This document shows positions 1 through 7,556 of a stretch of 64,000 nt of DNA, piece by piece. A program made the position numbers and the translations under genes. Position 1 is the first letter of the stretch, and every line of letters begins with the position of its first letter. The notes beneath the pieces were generated by a model. The model saw nothing but the letters and a program-made list of their open reading frames with translations. It did no database searches and was not told where the DNA came from. This DNA is from Pontitalea aquivivens. Lineage in GTDB: Bacteria > Pseudomonadota > Alphaproteobacteria > Rhodobacterales > Rhodobacteraceae. The stretch is taken from the NCBI RefSeq assembly GCF_046507575.1, contig NZ_JBKFEY010000003.1, positions 124,001-188,000 on the forward strand. The letters are read 5' to 3'.

Positions 1-41
1 CGCAACCGATTGGATCGCCCCCGACAACCGCCGCCCCCACG

Positions 42-71
42 AAAGCCCCCCGTACGCCGCGCCGGGGGGCT
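42..71 (-). terminator. Probable terminator of the Hsp20-DUF1150 operon
   Basis: Perfect 9-bp arms at 44-52 and 63-71 flank a 10-base loop, 11 bases past the DUF1150 stop codon. On the minus strand the hairpin is followed by only three T, so intrinsic termination may be weak. Confidence 0.5.
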
Positions 72-82
72 GCAATCTGGTG

Positions 83-310
83 TCAATGCACGTTGACGGG
101 GGTGCGATCGTTCTGCCGTGCCAGCGCGAAGGCCATCCAGCGGTCCTTGACCAGGGCAAGCCGCTCGCCGCTTTCGTCATGCAGCGCATAAAGCGTCTGA
201 AGGCCCATGGCCTGGGCCCGGATTTCCTCGGGCAGGTCAGCCACGGCAACCGGGCGGACATAAACGATCCGCTCGCCGGTTTCGGCCCCGAAATCGAATT
301 TCACATCCAT
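83..310 (-). CDS. DUF1150 family small protein
   Basis: A 75-residue acidic protein with no membrane segment or signal peptide. Its length and the central region (VRPVAVADLPEEIR, then a run ending in ALVKDRWMAFALAR) fit the DUF1150 family, which is nearly confined to alphaproteobacteria and usually sits beside a small heat-shock gene, as it does here. It lies 15 bases downstream of the Hsp20 gene in the same direction and is followed by a hairpin, so the two form a short operon. No biochemical role is established. The neighbourhood suggests a part in the heat response, which is inference. Confidence 0.85.
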   Translation of the reverse strand: MDVKFDFGAETGERIVYVRPVAVADLPEEIRAQAMGLQTLYALHDESGERLALVKDRWMAFALARQNDRTPVNVH

Positions 311-325
311 GGTGTCACCCCTTTC

Positions 326-739
326 TTAACTGCGCCGGATCGGAATCCGCTGGACCACCGGCTCGGGTGCCGCGCGCTTGAGGTCGATGTGCAGCAAGCC
401 GTTTTCCAGCAACGCCCCGGCAACCTCAACCCCGTCGGCCAGAACGAAGCTGCGCTGGAAGGCCCGCGCGGCGATGCCGCGATGCAGGAACACACGGGCC
501 GCGGCATCCTCGGCCTGACGCCCACGAATGACCAGGGCGCGATCTTCCATGGTGATCGCCAGATCAGGTTCGGCAAAACCCGCGACGGCCAGCGTGATGC
601 GGAAGGCATCCGCCCCGCATTGTTCGATATTATAAGGGGGATAGGCATCCGATCCGCCCTTCGCCGTCCGTTCCACCAGCCGTTCCAGCTGATCGAACCC
701 CAGCAGATGGGGATGCGCGCCAAAGCTTAGTTTCGTCAT
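326..739 (-). CDS. Small heat shock protein, Hsp20/alpha-crystallin family
   Basis: A 137-residue ATP-independent holdase that should bind unfolding proteins in the cytoplasm and pass them to DnaK or GroEL. The N-terminus (TKLSFGAHPHLLGFDQLERL) is the usual IbpA-like arm. The alpha-crystallin domain runs from about residue 35 to 125 and includes DAFRITLAVAGF and the signature ALLENGLLHIDL. The C-terminal tail carries an I-x-I type anchor (RIPIRR). The start at 739 gives family length; the much longer upstream-extended frame would prepend non-homologous sequence. Promoter-like sequence resembling sigma-32 targets lies 67-95 bases upstream. First gene of a two-gene operon with DUF1150. Confidence 0.93.
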   Translation of the reverse strand: MTKLSFGAHPHLLGFDQLERLVERTAKGGSDAYPPYNIEQCGADAFRITLAVAGFAEPDLAITMEDRALVIRGRQAEDAAARVFLHRGIAARAFQRSFVLADGVEVAGALLENGLLHIDLKRAAPEPVVQRIPIRRS

Positions 740-805
740 CTGCAAGCCCTTTTCAAAGCGACATTGCCCTGGGAAGGTCCCGATCATCGGCAACCCTTGC
801 TGGAA

Positions 806-834
806 ATATGGGCAAGGCCGGGGCCCACTGCAAG
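806..834 (-). promoter_or_regulatory. Heat-shock (RpoH-type) promoter of the Hsp20 operon
   Basis: On the minus strand CTTGCAG (828-834) is separated by 14 bases from GCCCATAT (806-813). This fits the sigma-32 pattern CTTGAAA, 11-16 bases, CCCCATNT, and it precedes a heat-shock gene. Confidence 0.6.
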
Positions 835-976
835 GGGGCGGGACCGCGCCCGGGGCAGGAAAATTCCCCCCGCAAGGGCCGGAAATTGCTATACTAAACC
901 GAAGGTCGGCCCCATGCGAACGAATCACATGGGACGTCAAGCCTTGTTGCCTTGCCATCCTGTATCGGAACCGCAC

Positions 977-1195
977 ATGAACGCGCAGATCGAGATGAAC
1001 CCCGAAGAGGTGCTTCGCGTGAAGCTGGAGGTGTTGCGCCGCGAACATCGGGATCTTGACGATGCGATCCACGCGCTGACGGTATCGGGGCGCGGCGATC
1101 AGCTGGCGCTGGTGCGCCTGAAAAAGCAGAAGCTGCGGCTGAAGGATGAAATCGCCCGGCTGCAGGATCAGCTGACGCCCGACATCATCGCCTGA
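977..1195 (+). CDS. DUF465 (YdcH-like) coiled-coil protein
   Basis: A 72-residue charged helical protein. The heptad-rich stretch from VLRVKLEVLRREHRDLDDAI through ALVRLKKQKLRLKDEIARL is characteristic of the DUF465/YdcH family, a short helical hairpin of unknown function found widely in proteobacteria. The start at 977 gives the usual family length; an in-frame upstream ATG would add about 20 residues unlike the family. It is divergent from the Hsp20 operon and lies 90 bases before purE. A hairpin with 8-bp arms (1200-1207 and 1220-1227) follows its stop codon but lacks a T-run. Confidence 0.85.
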   Translation: MNAQIEMNPEEVLRVKLEVLRREHRDLDDAIHALTVSGRGDQLALVRLKKQKLRLKDEIARLQDQLTPDIIA

Positions 1196-1229
1196 CCCCC
1201 CTGCCCGCCCCTGTCGGATCGGGCAGGCA

Positions 1230-1257
1230 TTGCGCCCCGCCCCCCCTTGGCTATAGT
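1230..1257 (+). promoter_or_regulatory. Putative promoter of purEK
   Basis: TTGCGC (1230-1235), 16 bases, then TATAGT (1252-1257), ending 27 bases before the purE start codon. The -10 is good and the -35 only partial. Confidence 0.4.
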
Positions 1258-1284
1258 GCCCCCAAGTTGACCAAGGGGCCATGT

Positions 1285-1770
1285 ATGGGCGTGAAAGTGG
1301 GAATCATCATGGGCAGCCAGTCGGACTGGCCCACGATGCAGGAGGCCGCCGCAATCCTGGATGAACTGGGCCTGGCCTACGAGGCCAGGATCGTCTCGGC
1401 GCATCGCACGCCTGACCGGCTTTGGGCCTATGGCAAGGCAGCTGTGGACCGCGGGCTGCAGGTGATCATCGCGGGCGCGGGCGGGGCGGCACATCTGCCC
1501 GGCATGATGGCCTCGAAAACCCGGGTGCCGGTGATCGGCGTGCCGGTGCAGACCCGGGCGCTGTCGGGCGTCGACAGCCTGTATTCCATCGTCCAGATGC
1601 CCAAGGGCTATCCCGTCGCCACAATGGCGATCGGGGCGGCGGGGGCGGCCAATGCGGGCCTGATGGCCGCGGGCATCCTGGCGCTGAATGATCCCGCGCT
1701 GGCCGCCCGGCTGGATGCCTGGCGCGATGCGCTGTCCGCCTCGATCCCCGATGAGCCGACCGATGTCTGA
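1285..1770 (+). CDS. purE: N5-carboxyaminoimidazole ribonucleotide mutase (PurE)
   Basis: Rearranges N5-CAIR to CAIR in de novo purine synthesis, in the cytoplasm, as an octamer. At 161 residues it is the size of class I PurE. It shows GSQSDWPTM near residue 10, SAHRTP near 38 and the GGAAHLPGM loop near 67, which together form the phosphate- and substrate-binding site with the conserved histidine. A TTG codon 18 bases upstream is in frame, but ATG at 1285 matches the family N-terminus. The stop codon overlaps the purK start by 8 bases, so the two are co-transcribed and probably translationally coupled, as expected for consecutive pathway enzymes. Confidence 0.96.
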   Translation: MGVKVGIIMGSQSDWPTMQEAAAILDELGLAYEARIVSAHRTPDRLWAYGKAAVDRGLQVIIAGAGGAAHLPGMMASKTRVPVIGVPVQTRALSGVDSLYSIVQMPKGYPVATMAIGAAGAANAGLMAAGILALNDPALAARLDAWRDALSASIPDEPTDV

Positions 1771-2836
1771 CGCCCTGCCCCCCGGTTCCACCATCGGCAT
1801 TCTGGGCGGCGGCCAGCTGGGCCGGATGCTGTCGGTCGCGGCCTCGCGCCTTGGGCTGCGAACCCACATCTATGAACCCGGCGCGAACCCGCCCGCGGGC
1901 CATGTCGCCGATCGCGTGACCACCGCCGCCTATGACGACACCGCGGCGCTGGCGGAATTCGCCGCCTCGGTCGATGTGATCACCTATGAGTTTGAGAATA
2001 TTCCCACCGCGGCGCTGGACATTCTTGAGGCTGCCCGCCCGATCCGCCCGGGCCGGCGTGCGCTGGCCGTCAGCCAGGACCGGATCGCGGAAAAGACCTT
2101 CCTGAATGATATCGGCCTGCCGACCGCCCCCTGGGCCGTGGTCACCGATGCCGACAGCCTGGCGCAAGCGATTGACCGGATCGGCACGCCCGCGATCCTG
2201 AAAACCACGCGGCTGGGCTATGACGGCAAGGGCCAGGCCCGGATCATGGCGCCCGCCGATGCGCCCGTCGGTCTGGCCGCGATGGCGGGGGCCGAGGCCA
2301 TTCTGGAAGGCTTTGTCGATTTCAGCCGCGAGATCTCGGTCATCGCGGCGCGCGGTGTGACGGGTGAGGTCGCCTGTTTCGATCCCGGCGAAAACGTCCA
2401 TCGCACCGGCATTCTGCACACCACGACCGTGCCCGCCCGCATCACGCCCGCGCAACGCAGCGATGCGGTGCTGATCGCGGCCCGCATCCTGAACGCGCTG
2501 GACTATGTCGGTGTACTGGGGGTGGAACTGTTCGTGACGCCGCAGGGCCTGTTGGTCAATGAAATCGCGCCGCGGGTGCATAATTCGGGCCATTGGACAC
2601 AGCAGGGCTGCGCCGTTGATCAGTTCGAACAGCATATCCGCGCGGTGGCGGGCTGGCCTTTGGGCGACGGGTCGCGCCATGCCGATGTGGAAATGACCAA
2701 TCTGATCGGCGACGACGTGCTGCAGGTGCCACAGCTGGCGCGCGAAAAGAACCTGTCGATCCATTTGTATGGCAAGGCCGAGGCCAAGCCGGGCCGCAAG
2801 ATGGGCCATGTGAACCGGGTCCTGACCCGGGGCTGA
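1763..2836 (+). CDS. purK: N5-carboxyaminoimidazole ribonucleotide synthase (PurK)
   Basis: ATP-grasp enzyme that carboxylates aminoimidazole ribonucleotide with bicarbonate to give N5-CAIR, the substrate of the PurE encoded just upstream. The 357-residue protein begins with a glycine-rich nucleotide-fold motif (GILGGGQLGRMLSVAA, about residues 12-27). The ATP-grasp core includes TPAILKTTRLGYDGKGQ and EGFVDFSREISVI, and the metal-binding end shows NEIAPRVHNSGHWT. ATG at 1763 was chosen; an in-frame ATG at 1751 inside purE would add four residues. No terminator is obvious after it. Confidence 0.96.
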   Translation: MSDALPPGSTIGILGGGQLGRMLSVAASRLGLRTHIYEPGANPPAGHVADRVTTAAYDDTAALAEFAASVDVITYEFENIPTAALDILEAARPIRPGRRALAVSQDRIAEKTFLNDIGLPTAPWAVVTDADSLAQAIDRIGTPAILKTTRLGYDGKGQARIMAPADAPVGLAAMAGAEAILEGFVDFSREISVIAARGVTGEVACFDPGENVHRTGILHTTTVPARITPAQRSDAVLIAARILNALDYVGVLGVELFVTPQGLLVNEIAPRVHNSGHWTQQGCAVDQFEQHIRAVAGWPLGDGSRHADVEMTNLIGDDVLQVPQLAREKNLSIHLYGKAEAKPGRKMGHVNRVLTRG

Positions 2837-2876
2837 TCCCCCTTGACGGCGCGGGCGCGGGCGTCATCCTGCGCGC

Positions 2877-3326
2877 ATGAAACCACGCATCCCCCGGATC
2901 GGCGTCCGTGCCCTGATCCTGCATGACAACCGCCTGCTGATCGTCAATGCCTGGCCCGGCGGCCAGCCCGTGCTGTGGTGCGCGCCCGGCGGGGGGGTGC
3001 ATGCCGGCGCCTCGTTGCCCGAAAACCTGGCGCGAGAGATACATGAGGAAACCGGCATCGCGATCACGGTGGGCGCGCCCGCGCTGGTCAATGAATTCCA
3101 CGACCCCGACAGCGGGTTTCATCAGATCGAGATCTTTTTCCGCGCCACCCCGGTCGGGCCGGTTCCCGCGCACTGGACCGAGCCCGAGGGCATCGTGACC
3201 CACCGCCGCTTTGTCACCCGCGAGGAACTGGCCCGCCTGCCACACAAGCCTGACAGCCTTGCGCCCGCGGCCTGGGGCGACGCGGGCGCAATCGGTTACG
3301 ATCCCCTGGAACGCATTCTGCGCTGA
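2877..3326 (+). CDS. NUDIX hydrolase with an altered NUDIX box
   Basis: A 149-residue NUDIX-fold protein, expected to hydrolyse a nucleoside diphosphate linked to another moiety; substrate unknown. The box is recognisable near residues 38-61 (GGGVHAGASLP then ENLAREIHEETGI) and keeps the metal-binding REIHEE core. The first glutamate of the G-x5-E-x7-REUxEExGU consensus is replaced by alanine. No Shine-Dalgarno sequence precedes the ATG. A TTGACG hexamer lies about 30 bases upstream, so a very short leader or leaderless message is possible. The stop codon abuts the prs stop codon with no intervening base. Confidence 0.85.
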   Translation: MKPRIPRIGVRALILHDNRLLIVNAWPGGQPVLWCAPGGGVHAGASLPENLAREIHEETGIAITVGAPALVNEFHDPDSGFHQIEIFFRATPVGPVPAHWTEPEGIVTHRRFVTREELARLPHKPDSLAPAAWGDAGAIGYDPLERILR

Positions 3327-4346
3327 TCAAAGCGCGGAATACATCCCCTCATAGATCGGCATCAGCGTGTCGGTTTCAAACAGCGACGACACCGAGGTCC
3401 CGGACCAGGTGTTCAGGATCGCCTGCGCAAACATCGGCGCGGTCGGCACGATGCGGATGTTATGGGCCGATTTCACCGCCGCCGTCGGCTCGATCGAATC
3501 GGTGATGACCAGCGACTTCATCACCGAATTGCTGACCCGCTCGACCGCCGGGCCCGACAGGACGCCGTGGGTGATGTAGCTGTGAACCTCGGTCGCGCCG
3601 TTTTCCATCAGCACCTCGGCCGCCTTGCACAGCGTGCCGGCGGTATCGCAGATGTCATCGACGATGATGCATTTCTTGCCCGCCACATCGCCGATCACCG
3701 TCATGCCCGCGACCTCGCCCGCCTTTTCGCGGCGCTTGTCCACGATCGACAGCGGCGCGCCGATGCGCTTGGCCAGTTCGCGCGCCCGCGCCACGCCCCC
3801 CACGTCGGGCGAAACCACCATCACATCCTCCAGCTGGCCCTTGAAATGGTGCAGGATGTCCAGCGCGAAAATCGGCGAGGCGTAAAGGTTATCTACCGGA
3901 ATGTCGAAGAAGCCCTGGATCTGGGCTGCATGCAGGTCCAGCGTCAGCACCCGGTCCACCCCCGCCTCGGTCAGCAAATTCGCGACCAGCTTGGCCGAAA
4001 TCGGCGTGCGCGCCTTGGCGCGGCGGTCCTGACGGGCATAACCGAAATAAGGGATCACCGCGGTGATGCGATCGGCCGAGGACCGTTTCAGCGCATCGGT
4101 GATGATCAGCAGTTCCATCAGGTTGTCATTGGCCGGGTTCGAGGTCGGCTGGATGATGTACATATCCTCGCCGCGGACGTTTTCATAAACCTCGACGAAG
4201 ATTTCCTGATCGTTGAAACGCTCGACCCGGGCGTCGACCAGCCCCACGCTCATGCCCCGATGCATCGACATCCGCCGCGCGATCGCGGTGGCCAGCGGAC
4301 GGTTCGCATTGCCGGAAATCAGCTTGGGTTCGGTCATGGCAGCCAT
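3327..4346 (-). CDS. prs: Ribose-phosphate pyrophosphokinase (PRPP synthetase)
   Basis: Makes phosphoribosyl pyrophosphate from ribose 5-phosphate and ATP for purine, pyrimidine, histidine, tryptophan and NAD synthesis. The 339-residue class I enzyme contains the flexible-loop region YARQDRRAKARTPISAKL, the DLHAAQIQGFFDIPVDNLYA segment (about 140-160) and the PRPP-binding motif CIIVDDICDTAGTL (about 235-248). ATG at 4346 was preferred because an AGGA sequence lies at normal spacing; ATG at 4337 is the alternative. Convergent with the NUDIX gene. Its position near purEK is thematically sensible, but it is on the opposite strand. Confidence 0.96.
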   Translation of the reverse strand: MAAMTEPKLISGNANRPLATAIARRMSMHRGMSVGLVDARVERFNDQEIFVEVYENVRGEDMYIIQPTSNPANDNLMELLIITDALKRSSADRITAVIPYFGYARQDRRAKARTPISAKLVANLLTEAGVDRVLTLDLHAAQIQGFFDIPVDNLYASPIFALDILHHFKGQLEDVMVVSPDVGGVARARELAKRIGAPLSIVDKRREKAGEVAGMTVIGDVAGKKCIIVDDICDTAGTLCKAAEVLMENGATEVHSYITHGVLSGPAVERVSNSVMKSLVITDSIEPTAAVKSAHNIRIVPTAPMFAQAILNTWSGTSVSSLFETDTLMPIYEGMYSAL

Positions 4347-4463
4347 TGACGGGCATCCTTTGCACGCTGCGCCGGGGCAGACCGGCGGATTCGGGAAGAT
4401 TGCGCCTGCCTTAGCACCGGGCTAGCTTCCCCGCAAACATCCCACGCACCAAGGACCGCCCGA

Positions 4464-5075
4464 ATGGCTCATATAGACTATTTTTTCTCGCCCATCTCAC
4501 CCTGGTGCTACCTGGCAGGCCTGCGCCTTGAGGAAACCGCCGCCCGGCACGGGGCGACGATCACCTACAAGCCGATCGACATTCTGGCGCTGTTCGACCG
4601 GACGGGGGGCACCCGCCCCGCCGCGCGCCACCCCAGCCGACTGGCCTATCGCGCCCAGGAACTGGCCCGCTGGTCGGACCGGCTGGGCCTGCCGCTGACG
4701 CCTGCGCCCGCGCATTTCCCCACCAATCAGGCGCCTGCCGCCTATGCGATCATCGCCGCGCAAAAGGCGGTGAAACAGGGCGGGGCGGGCGATCTGGGCG
4801 GGCTCGTCCATGCCATCCTGCGCGCCTGCTGGGCCGAGGATCGCAACATCGCCGAGGATGAGGTGATCCGCGCCGCACTTGTGGCGAATGGCTTTGACGG
4901 TAACCTTGTCACATCCGGCCTGTTCACCGGCGCCGAAACCTATGAACGCAACCTGGAAGAGGCTGTCGAACGCGGCGTCTTCGGCGCGCCCTTTTATATC
5001 CTGCGCGACACCGACCAGCGGTTCTGGGGCCAGGACCGGCTGGATTTCCTGGACGCGCATCTGGGGGGCCTGTGA
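4464..5075 (+). CDS. 2-hydroxychromene-2-carboxylate isomerase-like protein (DsbA superfamily)
   Basis: A 203-residue kappa-class glutathione-transferase/HCCA isomerase homologue with the thioredoxin-like DsbA fold. The N-terminus (DYFFSPISPWCYLAG) matches the family motif in which a serine replaces the first redox cysteine, so this is not a disulfide oxidase. The later cis-proline region reads GVFGAPFYI and is followed by FWGQDRLDFLDAHL. The namesake reaction is the glutathione-dependent isomerisation in naphthalene breakdown, but most homologues outside such clusters have unknown substrates. No aromatic-degradation genes lie nearby. Its stop overlaps the next start by one base, so it is coupled to the alpha/beta hydrolase. 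Confidence 0.85.
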   Translation: MAHIDYFFSPISPWCYLAGLRLEETAARHGATITYKPIDILALFDRTGGTRPAARHPSRLAYRAQELARWSDRLGLPLTPAPAHFPTNQAPAAYAIIAAQKAVKQGGAGDLGGLVHAILRACWAEDRNIAEDEVIRAALVANGFDGNLVTSGLFTGAETYERNLEEAVERGVFGAPFYILRDTDQRFWGQDRLDFLDAHLGGL

Positions 5076-5869
5076 TGCCCGTTGACCTGCGCGCGGGCCA
5101 GTCGGTGCATTGGCAGACCTTCGGCACGGGCGACCGCCCCGCGGTCGCGGTGCATTGCATGCTGGCGTCTGGCCGCTACTGGGGCACGCTTGCCCCCTTT
5201 CTGCCGCAACTGACGATGACCGCCTTCGACCTGCCCGGGCAAGGCAAAAGCGGCCCCTATGACGGCGCCGGGCCCTACCAGAAGTTGTCCACCCAGATCC
5301 TGGCCAGCTTCATCACCCGGCCCGTCGACCTGATCGGCCACAGCTTCGGCGCCTGCATCGCGCTGCGGCTGGCCGTGGCCGCCCCCGAAGCGGTGCGCAG
5401 CCTGACCCTGATCGAGCCGGTCCTGTTCCGCGCGGCAATCGACACGGCTGAATGGGATCAGGAATGCGCCGAACATGACACACTCAGCCGACTGCTGGAC
5501 AGCGGCAACACCACCCAGGCCGCCCGTCAGTTTGTCGGCCGCTGGGGGGCAAGTCCCTGGCAAGACATGTCGGACCGGATGCAGCAGGGCATGGCGGACC
5601 GGATACACCTGATCGCTGCGGCAAGCCGGGATAATTTCGGCGATACAGGAAATATCCTGCGCGCAGGCGGGCTGGAATCCATAGACGCGCCAGTCATGCT
5701 GATCGAAGGCGGCGACAGCCCGGAAATCATCCACCGCATTCACGAACGCCTGGCCGCGCGTTTGGCCGATGTCGCGACCGCGCGCATCCCCGGCGCCGGC
5801 CACATGGCACCGATGACGCATGCCGCGCAGGTGGCCGGACTGGTCGCGATGAACCTCGACCGCAGCTAG
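5075..5869 (+). CDS. Alpha/beta hydrolase
   Basis: A 264-residue serine hydrolase of the alpha/beta fold. The nucleophile elbow GHSFGA (about residue 91) supplies the serine. A late aspartate (IEGGDSPEII, about 211) and the final histidine (PGAGHMAPMTHA, about 245-255) complete the triad. No signal peptide is seen, so it is cytoplasmic. The substrate cannot be deduced. ATG at 5075 uses the last base of the preceding TGA; a GTG at 5072 is an alternative. The pairing with a glutathione-dependent isomerase-like gene suggests joint detoxification or minor catabolism, but that is inference. A nested palindromic repeat begins at its stop codon. Confidence 0.88.
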   Translation: MPVDLRAGQSVHWQTFGTGDRPAVAVHCMLASGRYWGTLAPFLPQLTMTAFDLPGQGKSGPYDGAGPYQKLSTQILASFITRPVDLIGHSFGACIALRLAVAAPEAVRSLTLIEPVLFRAAIDTAEWDQECAEHDTLSRLLDSGNTTQAARQFVGRWGASPWQDMSDRMQQGMADRIHLIAAASRDNFGDTGNILRAGGLESIDAPVMLIEGGDSPEIIHRIHERLAARLADVATARIPGAGHMAPMTHAAQVAGLVAMNLDRS

Positions 5870-6005
5870 GGGGGCGCTGCCCCCCACGCGCGTTCCGCGC
5901 TCCCCCCGGGATATTTTTGCAAAGCCGAAGATGAAGCTGCCTTCGGCTTTGTCCAAATATCCCGGGGGGTGAATTGGCGCAGCCAAGAGGGGGGCAGTGC
6001 CCCCC
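5869..6005. repeat. Nested palindromic intergenic element, copy A
   Basis: Three inverted repeats in a row: a G6/C6 hairpin at 5869-5885, a long imperfect palindrome at 5902-5969, and a second G6/C6 hairpin at 5989-6005. The central arms read CCCCCGGGATATTT with GCAAAGCCGAA and their complements. A near-identical element is at 25289-25414 and a half element at 32664-32728. It lies between convergent genes and could act as a bidirectional terminator. The G6 run starts at the hydrolase stop codon. Confidence 0.85.
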
Positions 6006-6012
6006 TGCCCCG

Positions 6013-7065
6013 CTATCCGTTCAGCGTGGACAGAAAGGCGTCGATCGCCTCGGGTTGCGTGGACCAGGAACAGACCAGACGCGCCGACAAAAGCTCGTCC
6101 TCCGGCCCCTCAAGCGACTGGTCGAAAGGCCAGAAGTAATAGCTGGCCCCGGCGGCCATGGCCGCGCGGTGGCAACGGCGCGGGAAGCGGGCGAAGACGG
6201 CATTGGCCTGGGTCGGGTGATCAAGCTGTGCACCCGGCAAAGCCACGATCCCCGCGGACAGGCGTTCCGCCGCGGTATTGGCCCGGCGCGCCAGATCCAG
6301 CCACAGATCGCCCTCAAGATAGGCCGCCATCTGTGCCGCCAGATAGCGATGCTTGGAAAACAGATGCGCGCTGCGCTTGCGCCGCAGTTCGAATTCCCAT
6401 GCCCTGGCGGGATCGAACAGGATCACCGCTTCGACGCCCATGCATCCGTTCTTGGTGCCACCGAAGGACAGCACATCCACCCCGGCCTTCCAGGTCAGTT
6501 CAGCCGGTGAGTCCCCCGCCGTTACCAGCGCATTGGCAAAGCGCGCGCCATCCATATGCACGGGCAGGCCGAAATCGCGCGCAACCTGGCACAGGGCGGC
6601 GACCTCGGGGGCGGTATAGACCGTGCCCGCCTCGGTCGCGTTGGTGATTGACACCATGCCGCGCTGTATGTTGTGAACCCCGGCGCGGCCGGTATGGGCG
6701 ATCGCCGCGCGCAGGGCATCGGGTCCCATCTTGCCATGCGGGCCATCGACCAGCACCAGTTTCGCCCCGCCGGTATAGAATTCCGGGGCGCCGCATTCAT
6801 CTTCCTCGATATGGGCGTTGCGATGACAAAAGATCGCGCCCCAGGGCGGGGTCAGCGTGGCACAGGCCAGGGCATTGGCGGCGGTGCCGGTTGCCACCAG
6901 ATAGACCGCCGCCCCGGGTGCCTGGAAAATATCGCGCAGGCGGTCGCGTACCTGCAGGGTCAGCGCGTCGCCGCCATAGGACGCCACATGGCCCTGGTTC
7001 GCCTGCGCCAGCGCCGTCATGATCTGCGGCGCTACGCCAGAGGTGTTGTCAGAGGCGAAATTCAT
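6013..7065 (-). CDS. ltaE: Low-specificity L-threonine aldolase
   Basis: PLP-dependent enzyme that splits L-threonine or L-allo-threonine to glycine and acetaldehyde. The 350-residue protein starts with the family signature FASDNTSGVAP. It carries HRNAHIEEDECGAPEFYTGG near residue 81, the aspartate that contacts PLP in HMDGARFANAL (about 172), and the PLP lysine K205 in SFGGTKNG. The start at 7065 follows the family N-terminus. The gene overlaps the upstream YcgN gene by 4 bases (ATGA), so the two are likely co-translated. It runs leftward into the palindromic element. Confidence 0.95.
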   Translation of the reverse strand: MNFASDNTSGVAPQIMTALAQANQGHVASYGGDALTLQVRDRLRDIFQAPGAAVYLVATGTAANALACATLTPPWGAIFCHRNAHIEEDECGAPEFYTGGAKLVLVDGPHGKMGPDALRAAIAHTGRAGVHNIQRGMVSITNATEAGTVYTAPEVAALCQVARDFGLPVHMDGARFANALVTAGDSPAELTWKAGVDVLSFGGTKNGCMGVEAVILFDPARAWEFELRRKRSAHLFSKHRYLAAQMAAYLEGDLWLDLARRANTAAERLSAGIVALPGAQLDHPTQANAVFARFPRRCHRAAMAAGASYYFWPFDQSLEGPEDELLSARLVCSWSTQPEAIDAFLSTLNG

Positions 7066-7511
7066 GCCAGATCCTCGATGATGTAATCGTCCCAATCGTC
7101 CTCGGTGAGCTCGAATTCGGGCACGGTCCAGCCGCGCACCGACATGCCCGCACGATGGATCGAATCTGGATCCCCGGAAATCAGGTGGTGCCAGTCCTCC
7201 AGCGGCTTGCCTTCGAACCGCAGCCGATAGGCGCAGGTGCGGGGCATCCAATAGGCGATCCCGGCGATGTTGGCCGGCGTCAGGCGGACGCAATCGGGCA
7301 CGAACTGGTGCCGGATTTCATACTGGGTGCAGCGACAGGTTTCCCCATCCAGAAGGCGGCAGGCGACCCGGGTGAATTCGACCTCGCCGGTATCTTCATA
7401 TTCGATCTTGTTGAGACAGCATTTGCCGCAGCCATCGCAGAGCGCCTCCCATTCGGGCGGGGTCAGGCGGTCCAGCGGCAGGGTCCAGAAGTTGGGGCGC
7501 AGTTTCGTCAT
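7062..7511 (-). CDS. ycgN: YcgN/YkgJ-like cysteine-cluster protein (UPF0260)
   Basis: A 149-residue cytoplasmic protein of the UPF0260 family, defined by a zinc- or iron-binding cysteine cluster. The N-terminal half holds CDGCGKCCLNK (about residues 25-35), followed by CRLLDGETCRC and the paired cysteine in FVPDC. The family then continues with the conserved AYWMPRTCAYRL and GKPLEDWHHLISGD, both present here. The acidic C-terminus (EDDWDDYIIEDLA) is also typical. The function is unknown; the metal cluster is inferred from the cysteine spacing. Translationally coupled to the threonine aldolase gene. Confidence 0.92.
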   Translation of the reverse strand: MTKLRPNFWTLPLDRLTPPEWEALCDGCGKCCLNKIEYEDTGEVEFTRVACRLLDGETCRCTQYEIRHQFVPDCVRLTPANIAGIAYWMPRTCAYRLRFEGKPLEDWHHLISGDPDSIHRAGMSVRGWTVPEFELTEDDWDDYIIEDLA

Positions 7512-7556
7512 CCGCGCAACCTGACCGATCCGGGCGGAATTGGAAAGCCCCGCCCG

